Source of the DNA: Liolophura sinensis
Lineage: Eukaryota; Mollusca; Polyplacophora; Chitonida; Chitonidae
Assembly (NCBI RefSeq): GCF_032854445.1
Contig: NC_088302.1
Coordinates: forward strand, 38,446,191 to 38,510,190
DNA: 64,000 bases
Direction of reading: 5' to 3'
Shown here: piece after piece, positions 24,881 to 34,475 of the stretch
How the letters are laid out: each line of letters opens with the position of its first letter
How positions within the stretch are numbered: position 1 is the stretch's first letter
Notes under the pieces: model-generated
The model's database searches: none
Seen by the model: only the letters and a program-made list of their open reading frames with translations
Told to the model about the DNA's origin: nothing
Position numbers and translations under genes: made by a program

Positions 24881-25870
24881 GCGACTGGCATGTGTTACGG
24901 TATTGAAAACAGCAACAGAAAACAGACTCAGTGACTCAATATTACAATGTAAACAATGCTTTATATATAAAATAAGACGTACAGTTTTACAGACAGTTCA
25001 ACAACAACATAAAAAAACATACACATCAGTATTACCGGTCTTTAAAAGTTTCCAGTTCACCTTTGCATCCCAAGGAACGTATTCCAGGAGATCCAACGTA
25101 AAGACCATGGGATAAACACACAATTCATACAAGTCACAAATTGTCCCAGTCAGGTACTTCGCTAGGTTAGCGAACGCGAACACAGTACACAGGTTACACA
25201 GAACTGGAACAGTCAAGCCTTTGAATGACGTCACACCCGCAGAGCACAACACAGGGTAAATGCAGGCATGGAGGTATAATCCACTTTAGAACAGTCACAG
25301 CTCCCGCAGAAACTCACAAACGAGCCGTTCAGAGACGTAGAGTAATGTCACCTTGTGGCAGAACGAACGTCCTTTGCAAAACTGAAAACTTCAGGTTAGA
25401 GTCCGTGACGACCTTGTCGGTCAGGTGAGGTCAGCGTGTTAAACAAATTACACAGCCAACACTGTATAGTCATAATAAAGATCCGAACACCAATAAACGT
25501 GACTTCCGCAGAAATTCACTTAAACCAGACATCAGTACAACTGTGGTACACAAACGGTGCCGGCATAGAAATCTGTCCTCCCAAACGAAACTGGCATCAC
25601 CAGCTCATATCAATATAATGGACTCAATACGAGAGCGTCGCACACTCTCCTGGCTCCCAGTGGATGCAGCAAAAATACCTCCCCTCTGCACAGAAAACAC
25701 GGCTTATATACGTTCCAGGTGGATTCAACTATTCTTAAACACAGAATTAACAGCCAATGAAATAAACGAAGCATTGAACAAGGTGCTTTCGATCCGGTCC
25801 GCGCTGTACACATATAACAGCGCCTGTTATGCTTTCACAAAGAAAGGAGAAAAAAAAAAAAAAAAAAAAA
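24881..25870. other. LINE 5' flank ending in a 21-base A tract
   Basis: Not matched in the paralogous T2-U2 junction (about 40020-40090), so it belongs to the inserted 8.4 kb or to local DNA lost from copy 2. It ends in a pure A run at 25850-25870. The 130-codon frame at 25543-25935 runs into this A tract (poly-Lys) and is not a credible gene. The flank could be an older retro-insertion with its own A tail or a 5' extension of the LINE. Confidence 0.5.
25684..25707. repeat. Left arm of 24-bp perfect inverted repeat
   Basis: The 24 bases are the exact reverse complement of 26025-26048; with two mismatches the match extends to about 29 bp. The arms are separated by 317 bp that contain the A tract and the 57-bp repeats. 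The arms therefore straddle the presumed LINE 5' boundary. Confidence 0.9.
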
Positions 25871-25888
25871 CTTGGAACTTGAACTTGA

Positions 25889-25990
25889 CTTGGAACTTGA
25901 ACTTGACGTGGCAGATCCGAAACGCACTGAGCTGATCACTTGGAAATTGGAACTTGAACTTGACGTGGCAGATCCGAAACGCACTGAGCT
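25889..25990 (+). repeat. 57-bp tandem repeat in LINE 5' region
   Basis: TTGGAACTTGAACTTGACGT occurs at 25890 and 25947, each followed by GGCAGATCCGAAACGCACTG, giving a 57-bp period over two copies. A third partial TTGGAACTTGAACTTGAC lies at 25872. Tandem monomers at the 5' end are known in several LINE families, where they can carry the promoter; that role here is inference. The palindrome ATACTATATAGTAT follows at about 26005. Confidence 0.85.
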
Positions 25991-26024
25991 TTACGTGGAT
26001 AGTATACTATATAGTATAGTATTG

Positions 26025-26048
26025 ATAAGCCGTGTTTTCTGTGCAGAG
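26025..26048. repeat. Right arm of 24-bp perfect inverted repeat
   Basis: Exact reverse complement of 25684-25707; see that entry. It lies about 290 bp upstream of the ORF1 start codon. Confidence 0.9.
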
Positions 26049-26337
26049 TAGAGGGATCACAACGAGAAGAATAGTTAAAGCTTCACGAGCACTTCCAAGT
26101 GGAATTTAACTAAGCACAAATCGCTGAAGCAGACTGAGCTAAGCTTCCTACCAGGCAACCAAGAAAGACAGGCAACAGAAGAAGAAAGGAAAACCAGAAA
26201 CGTAAACCCTTACACTCCTATAAGAAGAAAGAAAGAAGCAAAACAGCTAAGTATAATCGTTTCATTACTCCTTTCCTTTTTCAGTTTAAGAAGTCTTAAC
26301 CCAGCAAACTTTCGACAATCCCTCGACCCCATCTAAC

Positions 26338-27447
26338 ATGGCTAAACGCAAGGCGACTGATATCCCTGAATTGAACAGGTCACCGAAGCGTTTCGCCCAA
26401 AGCCCTCCCACAAACACTGTTAGCTTTATAGCAATTATTCACAGTTTAGTGAATATGAGGGCTAGCCAATTCCCTAAACAGAAATTAGCCCAAGACCTGA
26501 AAAAGAAAGCTGGGGATGTCCACAGCGCTACTGAACTACCTGGCGGTGACCTTAAAATCCGTTGCAGATCCGAAACGCAATTCCAGAAACTTTTACATGT
26601 TGACCTTCTAGCAGACAAACCAGTAAATATTAAACCTTATACACCTCGAAGAACACAATGTAAAGGTGTAATATATGGCATTGACCTAAATACCAAAATG
26701 GAAGATTTGATAAATAAGCTCAAAGATCAGAATGTTCTGCATGCAAAACGTCTTAGTAAGGGAAACACACTAACAACAAGCGTAATGATTGTCTTTAAAG
26801 GATTAAAATTACCAGAAACAGTCCAGCTGTCCCTGCACAACATTATTGTGAAACCTTTCTATGAAGCGCCTAGACGTTGCTACCAGTGCCAAAAATTTGG
26901 CCACACAAAGAAAGTTTGTAAATCCGACACAGTTTGCCCCAAATGTTCAGGAAAACATGAATATCAAAATTGTACAGAAACAAAGACCACCTGTGCAAAC
27001 TGTAAACAAAACCACTCAGCAGGATATAAAGGGTGCAGCGCATACAAAAGAGCCAAAACAATCGAGTTTATAAAGGCAGACAAAGGAGTAAGCTACGCCG
27101 AAGCTGTCAAACAAGCCAGGCAGACACAAAAACCCACCTCAAAGGACAAAATGACAGCGCAAAGTGAAGTAGAAAATCATGCACAGGAAACCGGAACCGA
27201 ACAAACTGACCAAATTATCATGAGTAAACTGGAATTTCTGGGTTTTATAAATATAGTGATCAACTCCGTTCACAATCAACGGACAACAAACAGAACCAAA
27301 ACTGACATAATATCCAATATTGCACATGACTTTCTAAATTGGAAATTCACCCCAAAAGAAATAATTGAATGGGGAATGAACCCAAAATTTACTCAGAAGG
27401 CATCTACTCCAACCAAAATATCAGAACGACTAAATACGTCAATATAA
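26338..27447 (+). CDS. LINE ORF1: gag-like nucleic-acid-binding protein
   Basis: 369 codons, intact. The product would bind the LINE RNA and form the ribonucleoprotein needed for retrotransposition, as in the I and jockey families. Residues 1-20 are basic (KRKATDIPELNRSPKR), and residues about 65-175 resemble the RRM-like region of such ORF1 proteins. Three zinc knuckles follow: C-x2-C-x4-H-x4-C at about 181-194 (CYQCQKFGHTKKVC), C-x2-C-x3-H-x4-C at about 200-212, and C-x2-C-x3-H-x6-C at about 219-233. The tail (about 234-369) is charged and hydrophilic. The ATG at 26338 follows GACCCCATCTAAC and is the first long open start. ORF2-frame coding resumes 19 bases after its stop, in the same frame. 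Absence of lesions suggests a young copy. No cellular function is implied. Confidence 0.92.
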   Translation: MAKRKATDIPELNRSPKRFAQSPPTNTVSFIAIIHSLVNMRASQFPKQKLAQDLKKKAGDVHSATELPGGDLKIRCRSETQFQKLLHVDLLADKPVNIKPYTPRRTQCKGVIYGIDLNTKMEDLINKLKDQNVLHAKRLSKGNTLTTSVMIVFKGLKLPETVQLSLHNIIVKPFYEAPRRCYQCQKFGHTKKVCKSDTVCPKCSGKHEYQNCTETKTTCANCKQNHSAGYKGCSAYKRAKTIEFIKADKGVSYAEAVKQARQTQKPTSKDKMTAQSEVENHAQETGTEQTDQIIMSKLEFLGFINIVINSVHNQRTTNRTKTDIISNIAHDFLNWKFTPKEIIEWGMNPKFTQKASTPTKISERLNTSI

Positions 27448-27465
27448 TTACAGCCCCAACAATGA

Positions 27466-30400
27466 TCAACCGTATGGCTCCAAATTTCGATCAATAAATT
27501 CAATCAAAATCACATCAAAATCCTACAATGGAATGCCCGCGGCATTCAAACAAACGGAGACAACCTTAAAGTACTTACCTCTGAAACTAACCCCGAGGGT
27601 ATTCAGGAAACCTTCCTCAAACCAGGAAACAACCCCCAACAACAAATTCAATATCCCCGGCTATAAAGCATACCGATGTGATAGGTTGCAAGACCGTCTG
27701 GGTGGAAATCTTATCCTTGTCAAGGAAAACATCATACACCTGTATATGGGCTCGAATAACGTAAATGACTTACTTGAATGGCAAGCTATTCAAATTTACC
27801 ACGAAAATAAACCAATCCACATTATAAACATATACTCTCCCGGAAGTATGAGGAAAATATCCAAAACAGAACTGGACAATATTATTTCCATGTTCAGCCC
27901 AAGTGCTATTATCTGCGGCGATTTCAATAGCCATAACCCTTTATGGGATGCAAAGTGTAAACACAGTGACGATCGTGGCAACACAGTACAAGCATGGTTA
28001 GAAGAACACAACCTAGTCTTCCTAAACGACGGTGAGGGAACAAGAATAGACTTCGTCACAGGCAACACTTCAGCAATAGATCTCACTATTACCACACCCG
28101 ATCTCGCACCTAAATCAAGCTGGAATGTTATACCAGATACACTCGGGAGTGACCATTTCGCTATCATGACAGAACTTGGTATGTCACCTCAATCTGAAGT
28201 AAATCTCAACAACCCCAAATTTCTGTTCCACAAAGCAAACTGGGAAAATTTTAAGAAAGATTGCCAAAATATATTCATTGATGATGACTGCCTCTCCGAT
28301 ATAGACCTATTCAACCAAAAACTTACTGATAATATACTCAGGATAGCAGAACAACACATCCCTATTTCCTCCCAGCATAAAAGGGCTACAAATCCTGTTC
28401 CCTGGTGGAACAGTGAATGTGCTGCAAATATAAGAAACAAAAAAAGAGCACTGCGTAAATTCAAAAGAACCAGATTACATACAGACCACGAAAAATACAA
28501 AAACCTGAAAATTGAAGCCGAAAAATCAGTCTCCCGTGCCAAAGCCAAATACTGGGAGAACTACTGTGGAACACTTGATACAAAAACAAACTCAAAGCAG
28601 GTATGGGACAAACTCAAACATATACAAGGCAAAACCATCAATCCAATCCCAACTTTGGATCACAAACACAAAATCAATGAGGAAAAAGCAGAATGCCTCG
28701 CAAAAACCTTCGCAGAAAATAGCAGCGATCGAAACCTCAATCCAACGTTCAAAATAATCAAAGATAACACATTTCTACAACTAGAGCCCGACGATCACGT
28801 TGAACATGACCTTAACAAAGATTTCTCCCTACAGGAATATCACAAAGCCATTCACTATAAAAAAGAAACCTCACCAGGCGAAGACAAATTAGGCTACAAA
28901 ATCCTGAAACACTTACCGCTAAAAACACAAAATATAATACTAAAACTCATAAATACAAGTTGGAGGAAAAAACAGCTGCCACAAAGTTGGAAATCGTCCA
29001 TTGTCATTCCCATCCAAAAGACTGGAAAAAACCCATCAGATAGTTCCTCCTACCGCCCAATATCACTCACGTCATGCCTATGTAAACTAATGGAAACTAT
29101 GGTCAAAAACAGACTAGAATTTCATCTTGCTAAAAATAAAGTACTAAATGAAACACAAAGTGGATTTAGAAAAGGACGAAGTACATACGACCATCTAACA
29201 AAATTACAACATCAAATCCGAAAGGGGATAAGTAGGCGCGAATTCACTCTGGCTGTTTTTCTAGATATTGAAAAAGCCTTCGACCTCGTTTGGCAGGATG
29301 GAGTTATACTCCAATTCGATCAACTTGGGATAAAAGGAAGAATCCAACATTGGATATATGATTTCCTAAGAAATCGGAACTTTAAAGTCAGACTTGGACA
29401 AACTTCACCTAAAAGACACACTCAACAAAATGGTACACCTCAAGGGAGCGTACTAAGCCCGACGTTATTTAACATTCTGATAAACGGTTTAGCAAATACA
29501 ATAGACAGTAACCATCCAAAAATAGAGCAGTCACTATTTGCTGACGATGCGGCAATATGGAAAACAGGCAAATCTATTAAGAAAATAAAAGATGCTATAC
29601 AGAAAACATTAAACACCATCTCGAACTGGGCCGACCACTGGGGATTTAAATTCTCAGCCACTAAAACGACAGGTATTGTTTTTACAAACAGAAGAAAAGT
29701 GAATATTGAACTTTTCATAGGTAAAAAGAAAATTGAAATCAAAGAAAAAGTGAAATACCTAGGTATGATTCTTGATAGTAGATTAACATGGAAAGACCAT
29801 ATTGATGACCTCACAATTAGATGCCAACGCGATCTCAATCTTATGAGATGCATTTCAGGCACTAAATGGGGAGCCAACAAAACCACACTCATAAAAATGT
29901 ACCAGTGTCTAATTCGCTCCAAAATAGACTATGGTGCAATAGTCTATCAATCCGCGTGCAAAACTCTACTACAGCGAATTGATAGTATTCAATATTCTGC
30001 CTTAAAAGTAGCAACAGGAGCCTTCAAAGGCACTTCGCTTTGCAGTCTCCAAGTAGAAACACTTGAAAAACCCCTTCACCTTAGAAGAGAACAACTAACC
30101 CTCAAATATGCAGGAAAAATAAGCGCTTACGGTAATACACATCCATGTTACAATTTAATCCTCCCATATTCTGAATATGAATATCTGGAAAAAAAATGGA
30201 CAAAACACTCAGCTCCAATAGGATATGAAATCAACAGACTACTTTGCAAATATGACATTGCCTTGCCAAAGCAACAAGAAAATGTATATCAACAACCCCC
30301 GTGGCTATTGCAAACTCCTCAAATAGACATTGCACTCCACGACCAAATTTCAAAACTGGAAAACCCAGTATATATCAAAGCTCAAGCCTTAGAACACTTC

Positions 30401-31295
30401 CACGAACACTACAACGGTCATCTAAAAATATATACTGACGGATCTAAAAATGTGCAGGGTCACACTGGATCATCATTTGCAATACCAGATCTAAACATAG
30501 TTAAAAACTATAAACTACCCAACCACCTCTCCGTCTATACTAGTGAATTAGTTGCAATTACAATGGCACTACAATGGATTCTTGAGAACAAACCAAACCG
30601 AGTAGCCATACTAAGCGACTCCCTCAGCGGAATAATTTCCATCCAAAACTCCAAATCTGAGAGTAGACCAGACCCTCCTACAAGAAATAATCTCGCTAAC
30701 TGACAAAATACAGAAACACAAAACCGACCTGACTCTAGCATGGGTTCCAGCACACGTTAATATTCGAGGAAATGAAATTGCAGACCAGGCAGCAAAATCG
30801 AGCCTACGAAAATATGAACAAGATATAGACGTCCCCCTGAGCCAAAATGAAATATATACATTGATCAATACCCAAATTAACAATCAGTGGAAAGAGGAAT
30901 GGGATAAAGAATCCCGCGGACGGTGGCACTATAAAATATTAAACGGAACGATTACAAAATTAAATTCGTTCCAATTATTGAATAACCAAGATGACAAAAA
31001 CATATCACGCCTGAGACTAGGGAAAACAGGGCTCAAAGCACATCTAGCAACTATAATCCAAAATTCTTCACCAACTTGCCCAGCCTGTCAAGAGCATGAT
31101 GAAACCATAGAGCACTATTTGCTACAATGTATTAAACACAGTAAAGAACGAAGACGATTGGCAGAATGCCTGCAAATCTACAAATGTGAACTTGACCTTC
31201 AGACTATCCTTAACCCCAAACCACACCTGAGAGCACAAATATTCTCCTTACTAAAAGAATACATCAAATCGACGGGTTACGAAAGCCGAATCTGA
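27466..31295 (+). pseudogene. LINE ORF2: APE endonuclease - RT - RNase H, two frameshifts
   Basis: Encodes the replication enzyme of the LINE. The endonuclease N-terminus (ILQWNARGIQTNGDN, then IQETFLKPG with the catalytic Glu) reads in the ORF1 frame from 27466. A frameshift near 27630-27650 moves the rest to a frame open to 30703. That frame (numbered from its ATG at 27533) has GDFN (129) and SDHF (206) of the endonuclease, then RT motifs SYRPISLTS (506), FLDIEKAFD (576), TPQGSVLSP (635), FADD (669) and YLGMILDSRLTW (742). RNase H residues follow: Asp in IYTDGS (969), Glu in SELVAI (1005), Asp in ILSDS (1029). A second frameshift near 30650-30665 moves the RNase H end (WVPAHVNIRGNEIADQ) and a C-x2-C-x8-H-x4-C finger (CPACQEHDETIEHYLLQC) to the third frame, ending at 31295. 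No ATG is visible in the first frame after the TGA at 27463, so the start is unclear. All catalytic residues checked are present. Only two lesions in about 1270 codons indicate a recently dead copy. Confidence 0.92.
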
Positions 31296-31314
31296 TAAAA
31301 CACAATTGACCAAC

Positions 31315-31531
31315 AACGGCGATACCTTGATTCTGAGGGCCGTTTCTGCTCTAGTCAACAATACGTCACCTTCTCTGATTAAAAACGGTGCATTCTCCGT
31401 AATTACCAAACACATATACTAACAACGGCGATACCTTGATTTTGAGGGCCGTTTATTCCACAGATACATAATTCCTCCCTACAACTTTATCCCCAACTAT
31501 ATCGGCGATACCTTGATCTTGAGGGCCGATA
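31315..31531 (+). repeat. Three covarying stem-loops after LINE ORF2
   Basis: A conserved 18-base loop GATACCTTGATTCTGAGG (variants TTT and CTT at the middle) occurs three times with flanking stems. Copies 1 and 2 use AACGGC/GCCGTT (31315-31320 with 31339-31344; 31424-31429 with 31448-31453). Copy 3 uses TATCGGC/GCCGATA (31500-31506 with 31525-31531). The stem bases outside the shared CGGC/GCCG differ but still pair, and the flanks outside the stems do not match. This suggests RNA structure under constraint. 3' UTR stem-loops recognised by the RT are known in some LINEs; that function here is inference. Confidence 0.85.
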
Positions 31532-31904
31532 AAACGTCCATGAAACCAATCTGCAAAAACATAGCACACGAAAACAATGTAACCACAAAAGTTGATAACT
31601 GTAGTAATTAATAATATTTCTCCATTAACTAATCTGCCCTCTTATTTGTTGTTATTTATCTATTCTTATTAGTTGATATTTATTATCTATTTATTTACAA
31701 ATGTGTATATATCATACGAGGGCAGACCCTCTATCAATTTCTGATTGGTAGGTATACCACTAATTTGCTCCTAAATATCTGTTTTATCAAATATCTTCTT
31801 GCTTAAGATATACATTATCTCATAAACAAAACACCTTCGCAAATCAAAAATACAACTATCTTGTATATTTGTTTTCTCTATTTGTTTTCACAGGGAAAAA
31901 TAGG

Positions 31905-32469
31905 ATGAAAATCTTTATTATCGGCAGCAGTTACGTTCATAGACTGGAGAATAGTATCCTTCGAAATTCGATCCCAAACTCTAGAATCGACTTTGGAACA
32001 GGCCAAGACATTCGGTTTTTTGGCATTGGGGGAGCTAGAGTTGGGACACAGATGCTCTGGAAGATTGGAAAGTCTCCTTCAGGAGACAAAACCTGACCTA
32101 GTTATCCTTCACATTGGGGGAAACGATGCGGACTCTCACAAATCAGCAGCAGCAATTTGCGCTGATATTTTAGACTATGTTGGTGCACTTAAAACGAAAT
32201 TCCAAATTCCAAGGATCTACATCAGCCAGCTTCTTTACCGTCAGGTAACTCGGCGAATTTCGGTCCACATTTATAATACAAAAATCCATGAAATTAACAA
32301 GAAGCTGACAAACAACCAATTGGCCACCTTCTGGAGACACCGGGGACTGATCTGACCACAAAAACAAATTCTAACCAACGACGGAGTGCACCTAAACACT
32401 CTAGGCCAGGAACTGTTCTACCGGTCTATGAAACGTGCTGTCTGCGCCGCCATGGGAGGCAGAAAATAA
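31905..32469 (+). pseudogene. SGNH/GDSL-hydrolase-like ORF, broken
   Basis: Starting at ATG 31905 the frame reads MKIFIIGSSYVHRLENSIL, matching block I of SGNH hydrolases (Ser in GSS), then FFGIGGARVG (block II Gly). A frameshift near 32070 moves to a frame reading PDLVILHIGGNDADSH (block III Asn). A TGA at 32353-32355 interrupts it, and the same frame then reads NDGVHLNTLGQELFYRSM (block V Asp and His) to a TAA at 32467. All four S, G, N and H positions are visible over about 185 codons. SGNH hydrolases are esterase-type enzymes; such domains are known in some retroelements (ORF1 of certain CR1-like LINEs, an ORF of Ngaro-type tyrosine-recombinase elements). Position and strand fit a third ORF of the LINE or a separate element. 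A pyrimidine-rich TTTGTTTTCACAG precedes it (about 31880-31893), which could be a splice acceptor. Confidence 0.8.
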
Positions 32470-33074
32470 AAATTGGAAATAGAGAAGGAAATCAATTAAA
32501 GAAGAAGACAGGGAAAACAATAAGAAGACCCATGGGACCAAAGAAACTTAACAACCAGGAAACGAAGACCAGAAACATGAAAGACATCATGACAATAGGA
32601 CTATCTCTTGCTTCAACTAAGTGGATGAGGCCTGACATCCTTGCTCCTCATTTATACTTGTCGCACCTGTTACAGGCACAGGTTTCCAGTACGCTGGTTT
32701 TTCCTGGACGGCGTCCGGTATAAGTGGCGGGAGCTCCTTAACTCCACGCCACAGAGGAGGAAGCAAGAGAACAAAACTGTTAACCAATAAATAAAGGCAC
32801 TACTGTTGTTTTCTCTCTGTGTAAATTTCTGTATAGGCAACTCATTGTAATCTTTTAATGCAGATCTATGTATTTCTAATGTAAAGATAACGTTAATCCC
32901 TGTAAATAGCTTACTATTTATCCCCTTTCTGTTAAATGACCATGGCAGCATTTGAACCTATAGAATAAGCTGTAACATGCTACCACAAAGAGGTTAATCC
33001 CACTAATTGACTCATGTACATATGTAAATAGTATACAAACGCACTGCTGTTATGTAATCAAAATATTCATGTGT

Positions 33075-33135
33075 TAAAAAAAAATAAATAAAACACTGAT
33101 TTGATGGGCCACGATATCCGCCAGGAAAGTGGCCC
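33075..33135 (+). other. A-rich tail and terminal 7-bp hairpin
   Basis: An A-rich run (AAAAAAAAATAAATAAAA, about 33076-33093) is followed by a hairpin with stem GGGCCAC (33106-33112) and GTGGCCC (33129-33135). The loop starts GATATCC, recalling the GATACC of the three stem-loops at 31.3-31.5 kb. It may mark the 3' end of the inserted element; the boundary is inferred. Confidence 0.5.
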
Positions 33136-33339
33136 TAAAACCAGTAAATAAACGAAACGATTTCACAAAGGTCCGCAGACTAACAGTACATGAAAAAGTT
33201 AAATAGTCATACATAACACATGTCCCGTCACCTGATTTATACACTCACACGGAAGTCCAATTCTGTGTGACATGGGGCTGAATTATGAAGTTGGTGGTAT
33301 GGCAACGCAACAGTATCTAATAATAATATATGTTATTGT

Positions 33340-34054
33340 GTAGCAGTGGTGACATGTAGTGTATCGCTTTAACATATATGCATTTCACGCGAGCTGCTGG
33401 TACAGACCCATACTCGAAGCCTCTGATCGTCGAGATTCCCTTACCTCCAGAGTTTTCGCAGCCGTGGTGGCAATAAATGGTCGAAGGATCTCGTCGCTGG
33501 TCAAAGATGTCGCAAGTTCGAATCCAGTTCTCACTGGTTCTGTTGCGGCTTTAAGTCAAGAGGTTTAGTCCGAGCACCCAGGTTTATTACATCCATACAA
33601 CTGAGAGGAAATGCTGGGAAAATATCTGACAAATTCTTACGAGTATGATATTTAACGAGTATGGCGTTAAATACCAATCAAGTCATTATATCAGTGTAAC
33701 ACTCTTGCTGGGGCACAGCTATTTATCGGTTAAAAATGTTAAATATTGATAACGCCTATAACAGCATTTAAATAGGATATAAATATGATCTAAATAGAAT
33801 CTAAAGATGATTATTTGGCATTTTCAGAAAAACGTGCAACAAAGTGGCAAGCTACAGTCTGTTATCGGTCACATTAACATTAGTCTACAATTGGAATCAG
33901 CTGAAGAGCAGTTTCCTTAAGCCGATATTTACCTTGTCTGAAGATAATAGACTCTAACAGAGTGTACTGGTCCAACCTACCACAAGTGTAATGCAGGAAA
34001 AGAAGCTGATTAACTGTTTCCATTAAATTGTATCCAGTTGACATTTTATAAAAA
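33340..34054 (+). repeat. Block U, copy 1 (includes a degenerate tRNA-derived SINE)
   Basis: Collinear with 40070-40870: GTGGTGGCAATAAATGGTCG against TTGGTGGCAATAACTCGTCA, TTCGAATCCAGTTCT in both, and GCTACAGTCTGTTATC near 33851 and 40724. TTCGAATCCAGTTCT is B-box-like, and GAGTATGGCGTTAAATACCA near 33658 is a SINE-type tail, so an old SINE lies within (about 33355-33690). No functional tRNA fold. Confidence 0.7.
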
Positions 34055-34184
34055 AAATAAACTGACAATATACCTGATAGAGCATATCGTTGCCTGACTG
34101 GCGAACATCGTACAATAAGAAACAGAGATTGCATAGGAACTTAAAAACTTATTCTCTCATAACAAATCCTCCAATTATGAATGT

Positions 34185-34475
34185 ATGTATGTAGGTAGGT
34201 ATGCTTAGGATTTTATGTCATACTTAGCCATTTTTCCGCCATATGACGACGAGGAGCCATTGGTATGTGTCCATATACTGTACCGAGGCGAGTTCATGCG
34301 GTTAAAGCACTGCCGTCAAAGACAACGGGAATGACGCCCTATCAAGTCACAATATACTGACACCTCTCAATGCTCAGCGCCAAGCATTTTAAAGTCTTTG
34401 GTATGACCTGACCATGGTTTGATCACGGGTCTCCCGACTTCGAGGCAGACGCTCTAACCATTAGGCCACCGAACC
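34185..34475 (-). mobile_element. SINE family 2, full-length
   Basis: On the minus strand the head at 34475 reads GGTTCGGTGGCCTAATGGTT then AGAGCGTCTGCC (A-box-like) and GGGAGACCCGTGATCAAACC (B-box-like). The body ends CGTCGTCATATGGCGG, AAAAATGGCTAAGTATGACA and a (TATG)n-type simple tail near 34185. The head does not close into a full tRNA cloverleaf, so this is a SINE, not a tRNA gene. Absent from the matching position in copy 2 of the large unit. Confidence 0.8.

Larger units (their letters stand above)
25871..33092 (+). mobile_element. I/jockey-superfamily LINE, possibly with SGNH module
   Basis: A non-LTR retrotransposon: 5' region with 57-bp repeats (25871-26337), ORF1 (26338-27447), ORF2 (27466-31295), a downstream region with three stem-loops (31315-31531), a decayed SGNH-hydrolase ORF (31905-32469) and an A-rich end (33075-33092). 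The sense strand is A-rich and G-poor through both main ORFs. APE endonuclease, FADD-type RT and an RNase H domain with a terminal CCHC are the arrangement of the I superfamily (I, Nimb, Ingi and relatives); I cannot fix the clade. The 5' limit is set after a 21-base A tract and the 3' limit at the A-rich tail. The element may instead end somewhere in 31550-31870, leaving the SGNH ORF as a separate older insertion. Relative to the paralogous T2-U2 junction this is part of about 8.4 kb of extra DNA. Confidence 0.75.

Noticed and set aside
25543-25935. 130-codon protein ending in poly-lysine
   Set aside because: The end is an A tract; no domain is recognised and it overlaps the LINE 5' repeats.
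34405-34475. Minus-strand tRNA gene (A- and B-box-like words)
   Set aside because: The head runs directly into a SINE body and no 3' acceptor strand is present.
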